Source: Alphaproteobacteria bacterium HGW-Alphaproteobacteria-18
GTDB lineage: Bacteria > Pseudomonadota > Alphaproteobacteria > Caulobacterales > Hyphomonadaceae
Length of the DNA stretch: 64,000 nt
Direction of reading: 5' to 3'
Assembly: GCA_002841155.1 (NCBI GenBank)
Contig: PHEH01000002.1
Coordinates: 248,001-312,000 of the forward strand
The notes under the pieces were generated by a model. That model ran no database searches. It was not told the origin of the DNA and saw nothing but the letters and a program-made list of their open reading frames with translations. Positions 33,395 through 41,636 of this stretch are shown here, piece by piece; the stretch's first letter is position 1, and each line of letters begins with the position of its first letter. The translations under genes were made by a program, and so were the position numbers.

Positions 33395-33412
33395 TTTTGC
33401 AAGGGATCAGAA

Positions 33413-33487
<75 letters not shown>

Positions 33488-33612
33488 TTCTGGGAATGCC
33501 CCTTGCGGGCCAAGCCTGAAGAAGAGGCGTAATGGACAATCCGGACTGGCGCGTCAAGCGGCCTTTGATGCGCGATGTGCAGCTGGCCATCTGGCTGACT
33601 GCGGGGCAGGCT

Positions 33613-33972
33613 TCAGGCCGCCATGACCTTGTCCACCTCTTCCACGATTTCGCGGAGGTGGAAGGGCTTTGACAGCACCTTTGCGCCCGCTGGCGTCGGC
33701 GAGCCAGAGGACAGCGCAACGGCTGCAAAGCCGGTGATGAAGACGATCTTCATGGCCGGATCAAGCTCAGCGCCGCGGCGGGCCAGTTCGATCCCGTCAA
33801 GGCCTGGCATCACGATGTCGGTAAGCAGCAGGTCAAACACCTCCCGCTCGAGCGCCTGGAGGGCTGTTTCACCGTCTGCATAGTCCTGAACGTCATGCCC
33901 TGCCCTGCGCAGCGCCGAAGCCAGGAACATACGCATCGAATCATCGTCTTCAGCTAGCAGGATTTTGGTCAC
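33613..33972 (-). CDS. cpdR: Cell-cycle response regulator CpdR
   Basis: A 119-residue single-domain receiver. It starts with the acidic pocket (KILLAEDDDSMRMFL), has the phosphoacceptor Asp in LLLTDIVMPGLDGIELARRG, the Thr in FITGFAAVAL and the Lys in KVLSKPFHLREIV. These match Caulobacter CpdR closely; there the unphosphorylated form directs ClpXP to destroy CtrA and PdeA. GTG 33972 is preferred (AGGGGA upstream, family N-terminus) over a frame open to 34110. Its upstream region has a weak CtrA-like TAAT-N7-TTAAG at 34000-34015. Confidence 0.93.
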   Translation of the reverse strand: MTKILLAEDDDSMRMFLASALRRAGHDVQDYADGETALQALEREVFDLLLTDIVMPGLDGIELARRGAELDPAMKIVFITGFAAVALSSGSPTPAGAKVLSKPFHLREIVEEVDKVMAA

Positions 33973-34122
33973 GCAGGGTCCCCTGTGATGCGACTCGCAT
34001 AATTTACACATTAAGCCCACCGATAGTAAATCGGCAGTGAACACGCAGGCTTGCAAGACTGACGCCACACGCAAGCGCTGAAAAGCCTTGACCTTGCGAA
34101 CGATTTTCAAACCATTGCGCAG

Positions 34123-35025
34123 ATGCCCGATACGTCGCCGATCCTAACGATTCATGAAGGACCCCCCATCGAGCTTCAAGAGCTCGGCGATCCTTATCAT
34201 CTGACCTCGCCGGAAACGGGTGAAGCACCGATTGTTTTTGCCAGCCCGCATTCCGGCAGTCTCTATCCGGAAACCATGGTTTCGGCGCTATGCGTACCTC
34301 TGATGGATGTTCGCCGGACAGAGGACGCCTTCGTAGACGAGCTTTTTGCCAATGCCCCCCGTCATGGAGCATCCCTGCTCACAGCCCGCTATGGACGGTC
34401 GGTGGTTGACCTTAATCGCGACCCCCACGAACTCGACCCCACCATGTTTCATGATGGCCCTCCCCGCGCGTGCGCCCTCCCCACGCCGCGGGTTGAGGCA
34501 GGTCTTGGCTGCCTGCCCAAGGTCGGCGCCAGAGGAGAGCCTATTTATGGTCGCCTGTTATCAAAGGCCGAAGGGGAGCAGCGCCTCGCCGGTGTTCATG
34601 ATGTCTATCACGGCTGCCTGTCGGGTCTGCTGGAGGCCCAGCGCGCGCGGCATGGCAGGGCATTGCTGATTGATTGCCACTCTATGCCATCGGTCCAGCC
34701 CGGCCGGCGCAATCTCACGGATATCGTCCTGGGAGACCGTTTCGGATCAAGCAGTAACCCCCGCCTGGTCAACTGCCTGGAGCGGGTCTTCCGCAATCAC
34801 GGCCTCACCGTGGCACGCAATGCGCCCTATGCCGGTGGCTACACAACCCGGCGCTATGGCCGGCCCAAGCGCGGCATTCATGCCATCCAGATCGAAATCA
34901 ATCGCGGCCTGTACATGGATGAGCAGGCAATCACGCGGGCGGGCGGCTTTGCGCGCCTTCGCCCTGTCATGGACGCGGCCATCATAGAGATGATCGACGC
35001 GATCGGGCAGCTCTCAGAGCGATAG
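34123..35025 (+). CDS. N-formylglutamate amidohydrolase family protein
   Basis: A 300-residue zinc-amidohydrolase-like protein. Family features are FASPHSGSLYPETM (zinc-binding His) near residue 38, the RRTEDAFVDELFANAPRHGA segment, LLTARYGRSVVDLNRDPHEL, LLIDCHSMPS and a final HAIQIEINRGLYMDE. Characterised members release formate from N-formylglutamate in histidine breakdown (HutG type). No other hut gene is nearby, so the true substrate is uncertain. It is divergent from cpdR. Confidence 0.88.
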   Translation: MPDTSPILTIHEGPPIELQELGDPYHLTSPETGEAPIVFASPHSGSLYPETMVSALCVPLMDVRRTEDAFVDELFANAPRHGASLLTARYGRSVVDLNRDPHELDPTMFHDGPPRACALPTPRVEAGLGCLPKVGARGEPIYGRLLSKAEGEQRLAGVHDVYHGCLSGLLEAQRARHGRALLIDCHSMPSVQPGRRNLTDIVLGDRFGSSSNPRLVNCLERVFRNHGLTVARNAPYAGGYTTRRYGRPKRGIHAIQIEINRGLYMDEQAITRAGGFARLRPVMDAAIIEMIDAIGQLSER

Positions 35026-35043
35026 CAACTCCCTGACTTTAAA

Positions 35044-35119
35044 GAAAAAAGGCCGCGCCAATAGGCGCGGCCAAAGTCAAAGGGAGGAAACGCCAGAGGC
35101 GTCTGCACCGAAGTGCAAG
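35044..35119 (-). ncRNA. MmgR/suhB-type (alpha-r8) small RNA
   Basis: On the minus strand, a roughly 76-nt transcript is predicted. It has hairpin 1 at 35117-35104 (TGCAC stem with a TTCG tetraloop), hairpin 2 at 35102-35090 (ACGCC/GGCGT), the single-stranded motif TTTCCTCCCT at 35090-35081, and a 9-bp GC terminator (35072-35051) followed by a T-run. These are the features I associate with the Rfam suhB motif and its S. meliloti member MmgR (about 77 nt). A promoter is well placed upstream, and a SuhB-family gene lies about 0.7 kb away. No ORF occupies this strand. Confidence 0.85.
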
Positions 35120-35124
35120 ATCAG

Positions 35125-35152
35125 ATTATGTTGCGATGCACAAAGGGCCAAG
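35125..35152 (-). promoter_or_regulatory. Promoter of the MmgR-like sRNA
   Basis: On the minus strand a -35 CTTGGC (35152-35147), 16-bp spacer and -10 CATAAT (35130-35125) match the alphaproteobacterial housekeeping consensus CTTGAC/CTATAT. A start 6-7 nt later (about 35119) gives a transcript the size of known MmgR. Confidence 0.65.
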
Positions 35153-35299
35153 AACCTATTCGCCGCACCCCTGCTCCCCTCCCTTTCATGCCCAATCTTC
35201 GGGCAGTTTCGCCCCTCCGGCACGGCATTTGCGTAGAAACTGCGCGAATATCCTGTTTTGGGACTGATTGGTGGTCCCGCACCAGAATGGAGAGGGATC

Positions 35300-35698
35300 A
35301 TGGCTGACGAAACTGACCTGCACGTTGGCAAGCGCCTGCGCCGCCGCCGCCGCCTGCTTGGCATGACACAGCAGGATCTGGCGTCCCAGGTGGGCGTACG
35401 CTTCCAGCAAATTCAGAAATACGAGTGCGGCGCAAACCGTATCACGGCCTCGCGCCTTTACGATTTGGCCCGGGCAATGAATGTGTCGGTCCAGTATTTC
35501 TACGATGGCATGGTTGTGCCTGGCACAGTGCCAAATGCGGCCAATGACGCCGAACAGATGGAAGGCGACATCCTCTCCCAGAAAGAAACTCTGGAACTGG
35601 TGCGCGCCTATTACCGCCTGAGCGAACGCCCCCGCCGCCGCCTGCTTGAGCTTGCAAAAGCCCTTGAGCAGGACACCTCCAGCACCGGCGCGGCTTGA
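35300..35698 (+). CDS. XRE-family HTH transcriptional regulator
   Basis: A 132-residue regulator. An arginine-rich start (GKRLRRRRRLLGMTQQDLAS) leads into a Cro/C1-type helix-turn-helix (about residues 10-65) with VGVRFQQIQKYECGANRITA as recognition region. A short C-terminal helical part follows. This form is widespread and conserved in alphaproteobacteria, often single-copy, and unrelated to phage repressors. A GGAGAGGG ribosome site sets the start at 35300. It shares its upstream region with the oppositely transcribed sRNA. Confidence 0.9.
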   Translation: MADETDLHVGKRLRRRRRLLGMTQQDLASQVGVRFQQIQKYECGANRITASRLYDLARAMNVSVQYFYDGMVVPGTVPNAANDAEQMEGDILSQKETLELVRAYYRLSERPRRRLLELAKALEQDTSSTGAA

Positions 35699-35730
35699 CC
35701 TGATCTCATGGGCGGGGCATCGCCTCGCCC

Positions 35731-36543
35731 ATGATCGACACCCGAAATATCGCAGAGGACATCGCCCTCGCCCGCCAGCTTGCTGACGCCGCCTGGACCG
35801 CTATCCGCCCGCATTTCCGGAATCTGGACGCCGTCGACCACAAGTCCGGCCCCGCACAAGCCGGCTTTGATCCCGTGACGGAAGCAGACCGCGCCGCCGA
35901 GCTGGCAATGCGCGCCATCATTTCCGCAGAGCGCCCCCTGGACGGTGTCACCGGTGAGGAATTCCCGGAAACCGCCTCAGCCAGCGGCTGGCGCTGGTAT
36001 TTTGATCCCATCGACGGCACCCGCGCCTTTGTCGGGGGCCTGCCCGTCTGGACCACCCTCATTGCTCTTGTGAACCCCGAAGGGGTGCCCATCATCGGCG
36101 TGATTGACCAGCCGGTGGTCGGCGAGCGCTATATCGGCTGGCCGGGCGGGGCTGAGATGGAAACGGCTGAAGGCGCCTTCCCCATCAGGGTCTCCGGCAA
36201 TCCGGACCTGCGCACCGCGACCATCTCTACTACCGATCCCTTCATCTTTACCCCGCCCGAACAAGGGGCGTGGAACCATCTGCGCGCCACAGCCCGCATC
36301 ACCCGCTATGGCCTCGACGCCTATGCCTATGCCCGGCTTGCCGGCGGTACGCTGGATCTGGTGGCCGAATCCGACCTCAAGCCCTGGGACGTCGCCGCTC
36401 TGATCCCGGTCGTGCGCGGCGCTGGCGGCATTGCCACAAACTGGCGTGGCGAGCCCCCCGCGCTCGGTGGCCAGATCGTCTGCGCGGCCAGTGAAGGCAT
36501 TCTAGAGCAGGCGCTGCTCGCTCTGAGGCGTGCTGCCGACTGA
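35731..36543 (+). CDS. hisN: Histidinol-phosphatase HisN (inositol monophosphatase family)
   Basis: A 270-residue lithium-sensitive phosphatase-fold enzyme. Metal-binding motifs are TEADRAAE (about residue 51), GEEFPET (about 75) and the DPIDGTRAFVGGLPVWTTLI signature, with WDVAALIPVVRGAGG near the C-terminus. The GLPVWTTL version of the motif is typical of HisN, which dephosphorylates L-histidinol phosphate, rather than SuhB. No other his genes are adjacent. It follows the XRE regulator by 32 bp. Confidence 0.85.
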   Translation: MIDTRNIAEDIALARQLADAAWTAIRPHFRNLDAVDHKSGPAQAGFDPVTEADRAAELAMRAIISAERPLDGVTGEEFPETASASGWRWYFDPIDGTRAFVGGLPVWTTLIALVNPEGVPIIGVIDQPVVGERYIGWPGGAEMETAEGAFPIRVSGNPDLRTATISTTDPFIFTPPEQGAWNHLRATARITRYGLDAYAYARLAGGTLDLVAESDLKPWDVAALIPVVRGAGGIATNWRGEPPALGGQIVCAASEGILEQALLALRRAAD

Positions 36544-36572
36544 CAGGCAGAAGCCTGCAGCGAACATACGGA

Positions 36573-36634
36573 TTATATTTTTTATATTAGTCGCCCTTGC
36601 ATCCACCCCGCTCCATTTCATATAATAAATATAA
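36573..36634 (+). promoter_or_regulatory. AT-rich promoter/operator of the HTH-zinc ribbon gene
   Basis: Two nearly pure A/T palindromic stretches (36573-36588 and 36617-36634) stand out in GC-rich DNA. A -35 TTGCAT (36597-36602), 18-bp spacer and -10 TATAAT (36621-36626) form a near-consensus promoter. The A/T blocks flank and overlap it, as expected for an autoregulatory operator. Confidence 0.55.
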
Positions 36635-36649
36635 ATGGAGACTCAGGAC

Positions 36650-37057
36650 ATGTCGCGATTCAAGGCAGAACAACTCACACCGAACCACGTCAAGGCCGCA
36701 CGTGCCCTGCTCGGCGTCACTGCCGAAGAGCTCGCGAATGTTCTCGACATCGGCGTCGCGACCCTTCGAAACTTTGAAAGCGGCAAGGATGTCAGCGGAG
36801 CGAGCCGCGAAGAGATTTATAGCGGGCTCACCCGGCATGGCATGCGCTTCAAGGGCGGCGCGACGATCGGGGTCAGCCTGTCGGCACCCGATCAATGGGC
36901 CATCGATCTGAGTGCCCAGTCCTGCCCCGTCTGCGCGCACCCCTTGCCTGCAGTAAGGGTTCCGAAATCAGTGGGGCAGGCCCTCTGGGGCGGTTGGACA
37001 TGCAGCGAATGCGGAAGCACAGTGTCGAAGACCGGAAAGCTGATGCGCAAGGCGTGA
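36650..37057 (+). CDS. Small HTH regulator with C-terminal zinc ribbon
   Basis: A 135-residue protein in two parts. The N-terminal part is an XRE-like helix-turn-helix (about residues 8-60: VKAARALLGVTAEELANVLD, then VATLRNFESGK). The C-terminal part has two Cys pairs (SCPVCAHPLP and WTCSECGS) forming a probable zinc ribbon. The middle segment HGMRFKGG resembles small phage-type HTH proteins that end in this motif, so the ribbon is an added module. Start 36650 is preferred because the ATG at 36635 falls at the predicted transcription start. The target is unknown. Confidence 0.75.
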   Translation: MSRFKAEQLTPNHVKAARALLGVTAEELANVLDIGVATLRNFESGKDVSGASREEIYSGLTRHGMRFKGGATIGVSLSAPDQWAIDLSAQSCPVCAHPLPAVRVPKSVGQALWGGWTCSECGSTVSKTGKLMRKA

Positions 37058-37078
37058 AGTGACGCGGATGGCCGCAGG

Positions 37079-38083
37079 TCAGGGCCCGGCCACCTCGAAA
37101 CCTTCCGCGCGCAGCATCTTGATCACGCTGTCTTCGCCCGCAAGGTGCCCGGCGCCAACGGCGACCAGAACAGTCCCCGGCTCGTCCAGCAGCGCAATAA
37201 TCTGGGGTATCCAGCGCTCGTTCCGGTCGGTCATCATCACATCATAGATCGATTGGGACCCGAGCATCTCCGGATTGGCCATCATCAGGCCAAGTCCGGT
37301 CACATCCCCATCGGCCCATTCCTCAATCAGGAGGTCGAGCGTGCCCGCACCTTCGCCGATCCCGTCAACCGTCGCCATCAGGAAATCGACCTGCTCGCAA
37401 TAGCCAAGGCCAGCGAGGCCCCCGAGCTGCTCCTCGACCGTTTCGAGATAGGCAAAGTCTGCGCCATGCGCCCGCGCGGCCCGCTCGATCACCTGCTCGA
37501 CACCCGCCTCCGGATCAAACCCTTCATCCAGCATCTGCTTGACGGAGATATTGACCGCAGCCATCCAGGGCCGGTGGGGCAGCAGTGCCTCAATCGGCAG
37601 CCCCACTTTTTCCAGCGCCGCTGCCAGTTCCGCTGTCTCACTGTCCGAGAGGAAATTGGTCAACTGGCCGCCATCGGTGAAGAAGCCCTGGGTCGTGTAG
37701 AATTTCATCAACTCGCGCTGGGCTTCCGGGCTCGTTGTGTCAGCTTCGAAGACCACCGTACCTGCATCAGCAATGGCGTCCTCGATCTCTGATGTCAGCC
37801 AGTCGAGTTCCGGACGCAGAAGGTGGACGGTGCCGAGAAGGTAGATGGTCGTATCCTCGTCGCGCATCATCCACATCGCTGGGGCACCGCTGCCGCGACT
37901 GGCAGTGGCCGCCTCAAGGGCCGCCGCCTCAAGCGCAGGCCGGGCTGCCCGCAGCTCCGCCCGCCGCGCGGTGTCACACGCCTCTGCTGCCACGGTCTGC
38001 GCGCCGGTACTCGAAGGTTGGCACCCCCCGAGAAGAAGAACCGCGCAGCTGGCGAGCAGAGTATGGGCAAGAGGCAGCTTCAT
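37079..38083 (-). CDS. TraB/GumN family lipoprotein
   Basis: A 334-residue protein with a lipoprotein signal (LLASCAVLLLGGC, Cys about residue 21). The TraB/GumN fold has MWMMRDEDTTIYLLGTVHLL, the VVFEADTT metal-site-like strand and a C-terminal GTVLVAVGAGHLAGEDSVIK. The two GTVHL/GAGHL motifs with His are the family hallmark and suggest a metal-dependent hydrolase of the Tiki type. The biological substrate is unknown. It is transcribed alone and convergent to the HTH gene 21 bp away. Confidence 0.9.
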   Translation of the reverse strand: MKLPLAHTLLASCAVLLLGGCQPSSTGAQTVAAEACDTARRAELRAARPALEAAALEAATASRGSGAPAMWMMRDEDTTIYLLGTVHLLRPELDWLTSEIEDAIADAGTVVFEADTTSPEAQRELMKFYTTQGFFTDGGQLTNFLSDSETAELAAALEKVGLPIEALLPHRPWMAAVNISVKQMLDEGFDPEAGVEQVIERAARAHGADFAYLETVEEQLGGLAGLGYCEQVDFLMATVDGIGEGAGTLDLLIEEWADGDVTGLGLMMANPEMLGSQSIYDVMMTDRNERWIPQIIALLDEPGTVLVAVGAGHLAGEDSVIKMLRAEGFEVAGP

Positions 38084-38220
38084 CGGCGGCAGAGCCTTTC
38101 AGGTGAGGTCTTGGAATCGCTGGCTGCACCATAGAGATCCCTGCCCCGGCCCGTCTATGCCCGGCATCAGGCAAACGCGGTTGCGCCGCCCGCAAGCTTC
38201 GCATAAATACCCCCAGCGCG

Positions 38221-38297
38221 GCACCCATAGCTCAGCTGGATAGAGCGTTGCCCTCCGAAGGCAAAGGTCAGAGGTTCAAATCCTCTTGGGTGCACCA
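38221..38297 (+). tRNA. tRNA-Arg(CCG)
   Basis: A complete 77-nt cloverleaf with encoded CCA. Acceptor GCACCCA pairs with TGGGTGC, the D-arm has AGCTCAGCTGGATAGAGC, the anticodon loop CTCCGAA reads CCG (arginine, codon CGG), and the T-arm has GGTTCAAATCC. A TTGCGC/CATAAA promoter-like pair lies just upstream. Confidence 0.97.
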
Positions 38298-38401
38298 TCT
38301 TCCTCACGGCATTCTTCTCTGCTGCCGATTGGCTCGCGCGTGTTTCCCTCATACGGTTTAGCCAGATAAGCTGGCCAAACTTTGCAGGGAAGGAAACCAT
38401 C

Positions 38402-39172
38402 ATGGATCTCGGTCTTAAGGGCAAGAATGCCATAATCCTCGGGGGAACGCGGGGCATCGGGCGGGCGATTGCCGATACGCTGGCAAAGGAAGGCGCAAAT
38501 GTCGCTGTCTGCGCCCGCAATGCCGGTCAGGTCGCCACCGCCGTGGCCGAACTGAAAGCGCTCGGCGTCAACGCCACCGGCGCGCCCGTTGATGTCACTG
38601 ACGGCCCCGCCCTGAAGGCGTGGATAGGGGACGCCGCCGCAACGCTCGGCGGGCTCGACATACTTGTCTCCAATGCCGGCGCGATGGCGCAGGGCAATGA
38701 CATCTCCGCCTGGGAACAGAATTTCCAGCTCGACGTGCTTGCCGCGGTCAATGCCTTCGAGGCCGCCCAGCCCCTCCTCGGCAAGGCGGCCCAGACCTCG
38801 GGCGACGCGGCCTTTGTGATCATTTCGTCGATCTCTGCCGCCCAGGCTGACCGGGGCGACTCCTATGGTCCGATAAAGGCCGCGCTGATCCATATGGCCA
38901 AAGGTCTCGCCCGCCAGCACGCCAAGGCCGGCATCCGGGTCAATGTGGTCTCCCCCGGCATGGTCTTTTTCGAGGGCGGCGTGTGGCATACGGTCAAGAC
39001 CAACGCGCCTGACTTCTTCGAGCAGGCCAACGCCCGTAACCCCACCGGGCGCTGCGCCACGCCCCAGGAAATCGCCAACGCGGCGGTGTTCCTTGCCAGC
39101 CCCGCCTCCTCCTACACGACCGGGGCCAACCTGATTGTCGATGGGGCGGTCTCAAACCGCGTGAATTTCTAG
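38402..39172 (+). CDS. Short-chain dehydrogenase/reductase
   Basis: A 256-residue classical SDR. It has the NAD(P) loop [11 protein letters not shown] near residue 14, the NAG strand [13 protein letters not shown], catalytic Ser in [10 protein letters not shown] and Tyr/Lys in [10 protein letters not shown], and the conserved [19 protein letters not shown] and [10 protein letters not shown] near the C-terminus. It oxidises or reduces an alcohol/keto group; the substrate cannot be read. It starts 104 bp after tRNA-Arg and stands alone. Confidence 0.93.
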   Translation: MDLGLKGKNAIILGGTRGIGRAIADTLAKEGANVAVCARNAGQVATAVAELKALGVNATGAPVDVTDGPALKAWIGDAAATLGGLDILVSNAGAMAQGNDISAWEQNFQLDVLAAVNAFEAAQPLLGKAAQTSGDAAFVIISSISAAQADRGDSYGPIKAALIHMAKGLARQHAKAGIRVNVVSPGMVFFEGGVWHTVKTNAPDFFEQANARNPTGRCATPQEIANAAVFLASPASSYTTGANLIVDGAVSNRVNF

Positions 39173-39340
39173 GCCGGTCAGCGCCCGCTGCCCGTTTTCC
39201 GGAGAAGTGTTATGCAGGGCCTGCATCGCTGGCAGGCCCTGCCCGGCCTTTTCTGAAAGCCCGGCATCCCTATCTGAAGGGCAACACGCTGCGCGCCGTT
39301 TTGAAAACTCAAAACGGCAGAAGGACAAGGAGGGCAGCAG

Positions 39341-40210
39341 ATGAGCAAGAAAATTCTTGGCCGCTTCGGCAACAATCAAGGCCATTGGGTCGGTGACGGG
39401 TTTCCCGTCCGTTCCCTGTTTTCCTATCATTCTCTGGGAGAGCATGTGAGCCCGTTCCTCCTCTTGGACTATGCCGGCCCGCACGTCTTTGAGCCCACAA
39501 CCGCGCGTCGCGGCGTCGGCCAGCATCCCCATCGCGGCTTTGAAACCGTGACGATCGTCTATGACGGCGAAGTGGAACACCGCGACTCGGCCGGCAATGG
39601 CGGTGTGATTGGCCCGGGCGATGTCCAGTGGATGACCGCCGCTGGCGGCATCATCCATGAAGAGTATCACTCGCCCGGCTTTGCCAAGGCAGGCGGTCCC
39701 TTCCGGATGGTCCAGCTCTGGGTAAACCTTCCGTCCGAGGACAAGATGACACCCGCTGCCTATCAGGGCATCCTCTCGGCCGACATTCCTGAGGTCCAGC
39801 TTCCCGGAAGCGCCGGCAAGGCCCGCATCATTGCCGGGGACTTTGCCGGCACCAAAGGCCCCGCCAGGACCTTCACGCCTGTGAATGTCTGGGATGTGCG
39901 GCTGAAGGCTGGCACGCAGGCAGACCTTCCGCTCCCGGAAGGGCATACCAGCCTGCTTGTCGTCCTGAACGGTCACGTGACCGTCGGCGGCGCTCAGCCT
40001 GTGGGCGAGGCAGAAGTCCTGCTTCTCAGCCGCGACGGCGAAGGCGTCCGCCTTCAAGCTGACGGCGATACCACGCTGCTTGTCCTGACGGGCGCGCCGC
40101 TGAACGAGCCCATCGTCGGCCATGGCCCCTTCGTGATGAACACCGAGGCGGAAATTCACCAGGCCATTGACGACTTCAACAAGGGCCGATTCGAACGGCT
40201 CCCGGCCTGA
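39341..40210 (+). CDS. Pirin family protein
   Basis: A 289-residue bicupin. The N-terminal cupin carries the metal-binding set HPHRGFETVTIVYDGEVEHR and GDVQWMTAAGGIIHEEYH (three His and one Glu). The C-terminal cupin is typical of the family (LVVLNGHVTVGG) and the end has FVMNTEAEIHQAIDDFNKGR. Some bacterial pirins have quercetinase activity; others bind enzymes such as pyruvate dehydrogenase. The role here is unknown. A bidirectional terminator follows. Confidence 0.94.
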   Translation: MSKKILGRFGNNQGHWVGDGFPVRSLFSYHSLGEHVSPFLLLDYAGPHVFEPTTARRGVGQHPHRGFETVTIVYDGEVEHRDSAGNGGVIGPGDVQWMTAAGGIIHEEYHSPGFAKAGGPFRMVQLWVNLPSEDKMTPAAYQGILSADIPEVQLPGSAGKARIIAGDFAGTKGPARTFTPVNVWDVRLKAGTQADLPLPEGHTSLLVVLNGHVTVGGAQPVGEAEVLLLSRDGEGVRLQADGDTTLLVLTGAPLNEPIVGHGPFVMNTEAEIHQAIDDFNKGRFERLPA

Positions 40211-40215
40211 AAAAA

Positions 40216-40240
40216 AGCCCCCGGATGATCTCCGGGGGCT
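40216..40240. terminator. Bidirectional terminator between pirin and phosphatase
   Basis: A perfect 10-bp stem (40216-40225 with 40231-40240) lies in a 45-bp convergent gap. On the minus strand the stem is followed by seven T residues, giving a strong terminator for the phosphatase. On the plus strand the tail is CATTTCATTT, weaker. Confidence 0.9.
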
Positions 40241-40255
40241 CATTTCATTTCCGGC

Positions 40256-41533
40256 TCACTTGCCCGCCAGGTGAGACCGGCGCTTGAAGCTCAGCGCCGC
40301 CTCCTGAACCGGCCGCCCGGACATATCCTCCGGCGTTGAATAGACCCGCACCGTCATATCCTCTTCATCAAGACCAATATGCATGAAGCCCCAGAGGGCG
40401 CCCTTCGAAAAGGGATTGGCAAGCCCCGGATTGGCGGCCAGCTGATTGGCCATGAATTTGGGATGCAGCGGGCGATATTTAGACCCTGCGCCTGAAACCA
40501 GCGCCGGCAGCACCGGAGCGCCCGAAACCCCTTCGCTGCGGCAGTCATCGGTGTACACTTCCATCATGTGATCATCGCCCGAGATATAGGCATCAGCATG
40601 CTTGCAGACAGAGTTCATGTAGAGCGCGCGCAGCGAATGGGCCTTCTCGAACTTGCTGCCCCCGCCCGACCATACCGCATGATGCCCGATCACGATCTTC
40701 CAGTGCGCGTCTGACGCGGCCAGCGACTCCTCCAGCCATTCGACCATGCGCTTCTCGGCCTCGGTCGCAGGCTTTACGAAATCATCCCATGCTTCCATTT
40801 TGCCGGTGCGCACTTCACGGCCCTCAGCATCCAGATTGTTCTTGTGCACCGCCGTGCTCGCCAGCAGCATTTCCGTATCGATCACGAAAATCTCGACAAA
40901 GCCCTCCATCCCGGCCGGCACAGCGCGATAGAAGAAATCCGGCATCGTGAAATTCGGATGCTGCTGGAAATACGCCATCTGCGCCACCGTCGCCTCGCGC
41001 GAGACGCGCCAGTCATGATTGCCCATCATGGCGTAGATCGTGAAATTCTCCACGCCCTCGCCGAGCTTCCCATAGGGCCGGTCGAGCATGTCATGGAAGC
41101 GCCGCTCATCGGAAATACCGTCGGCGCCCAGCGTCGCGCCATCGGGATAGATATTGTCGCCGACCATCGTGGCAAAATCACAGCCCAGCGTCCGGCAGAC
41201 CTCATCGGCCGCAAATGCCACCGGATACATGCCGCTCGCATCGATATACCCGCCCAGCGCCGATTCAAACACCCAGGGCGTCGGCCGGAAACCGGTCATG
41301 TCCGGATTGCGCTCCAGCCAGTCCTCCGCCTGCGCGGCGAGATATTCGCTCAGTGTCCGGTAAGGCGTCTCATCCTCATCAAGACGCTCATAGGACGGAA
41401 TATAGCCCGTATCCCCCACCACCGCGAAACTGGCGCTGCGCCCGTTTGAATTCCCATCTGCATTGGCCGGCCCCGAATGCGCACAGGCCGCCAGGCTCAG
41501 CGCGCCGAGCGCCGTCAAAAGATGTTTATACAT
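40256..41533 (-). CDS. Purple acid phosphatase-like metallophosphoesterase lipoprotein
   Basis: A protein of about 425 residues with a lipoprotein signal (LTALGALSLAAC). Dimetal phosphoesterase motifs appear in order: VVGDTGY, MVGDNIYPDG (GDN with Tyr, as in purple acid phosphatases), MGNHDWR, VIGHHAVWSGG and ISGDDHMMEV. The usual GHxH is GDDH here. It probably releases phosphate from organic esters at the outer membrane or periplasm. It lies 103 bp downstream of a TonB receptor on the same strand. ATG 41542 is an alternative start. Confidence 0.85.
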   Translation of the reverse strand: MYKHLLTALGALSLAACAHSGPANADGNSNGRSASFAVVGDTGYIPSYERLDEDETPYRTLSEYLAAQAEDWLERNPDMTGFRPTPWVFESALGGYIDASGMYPVAFAADEVCRTLGCDFATMVGDNIYPDGATLGADGISDERRFHDMLDRPYGKLGEGVENFTIYAMMGNHDWRVSREATVAQMAYFQQHPNFTMPDFFYRAVPAGMEGFVEIFVIDTEMLLASTAVHKNNLDAEGREVRTGKMEAWDDFVKPATEAEKRMVEWLEESLAASDAHWKIVIGHHAVWSGGGSKFEKAHSLRALYMNSVCKHADAYISGDDHMMEVYTDDCRSEGVSGAPVLPALVSGAGSKYRPLHPKFMANQLAANPGLANPFSKGALWGFMHIGLDEEDMTVRVYSTPEDMSGRPVQEAALSFKRRSHLAGK

Positions 41534-41586
41534 AAGTTCCATCCCGTTTGAGTGTCTGGGGCGTTTCACCCTCTTTGAAAGCAATT

Positions 41587-41609
41587 GGCCCCGGCTTTCT
41601 GCCGGGGCC
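41587..41609. repeat. Perfect GC hairpin between TonB receptor and phosphatase
   Basis: A 9-bp perfect stem (GGCCCCGGC, 41587-41595, with 41601-41609) and 5-nt loop sits in the 103-bp spacer between two same-strand genes. There is no T-run on the minus strand, so it may attenuate or stabilise mRNA rather than terminate. Confidence 0.6.
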
Positions 41610-41636
41610 TTTCACGATAATCAAGCGTGCCGTTCC

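Noticed and set aside
35048-35072. Terminator of the N-formylglutamate amidohydrolase gene
   Set aside because: The T-run follows the stem only on the minus strand; it ends the sRNA, not the plus-strand gene.
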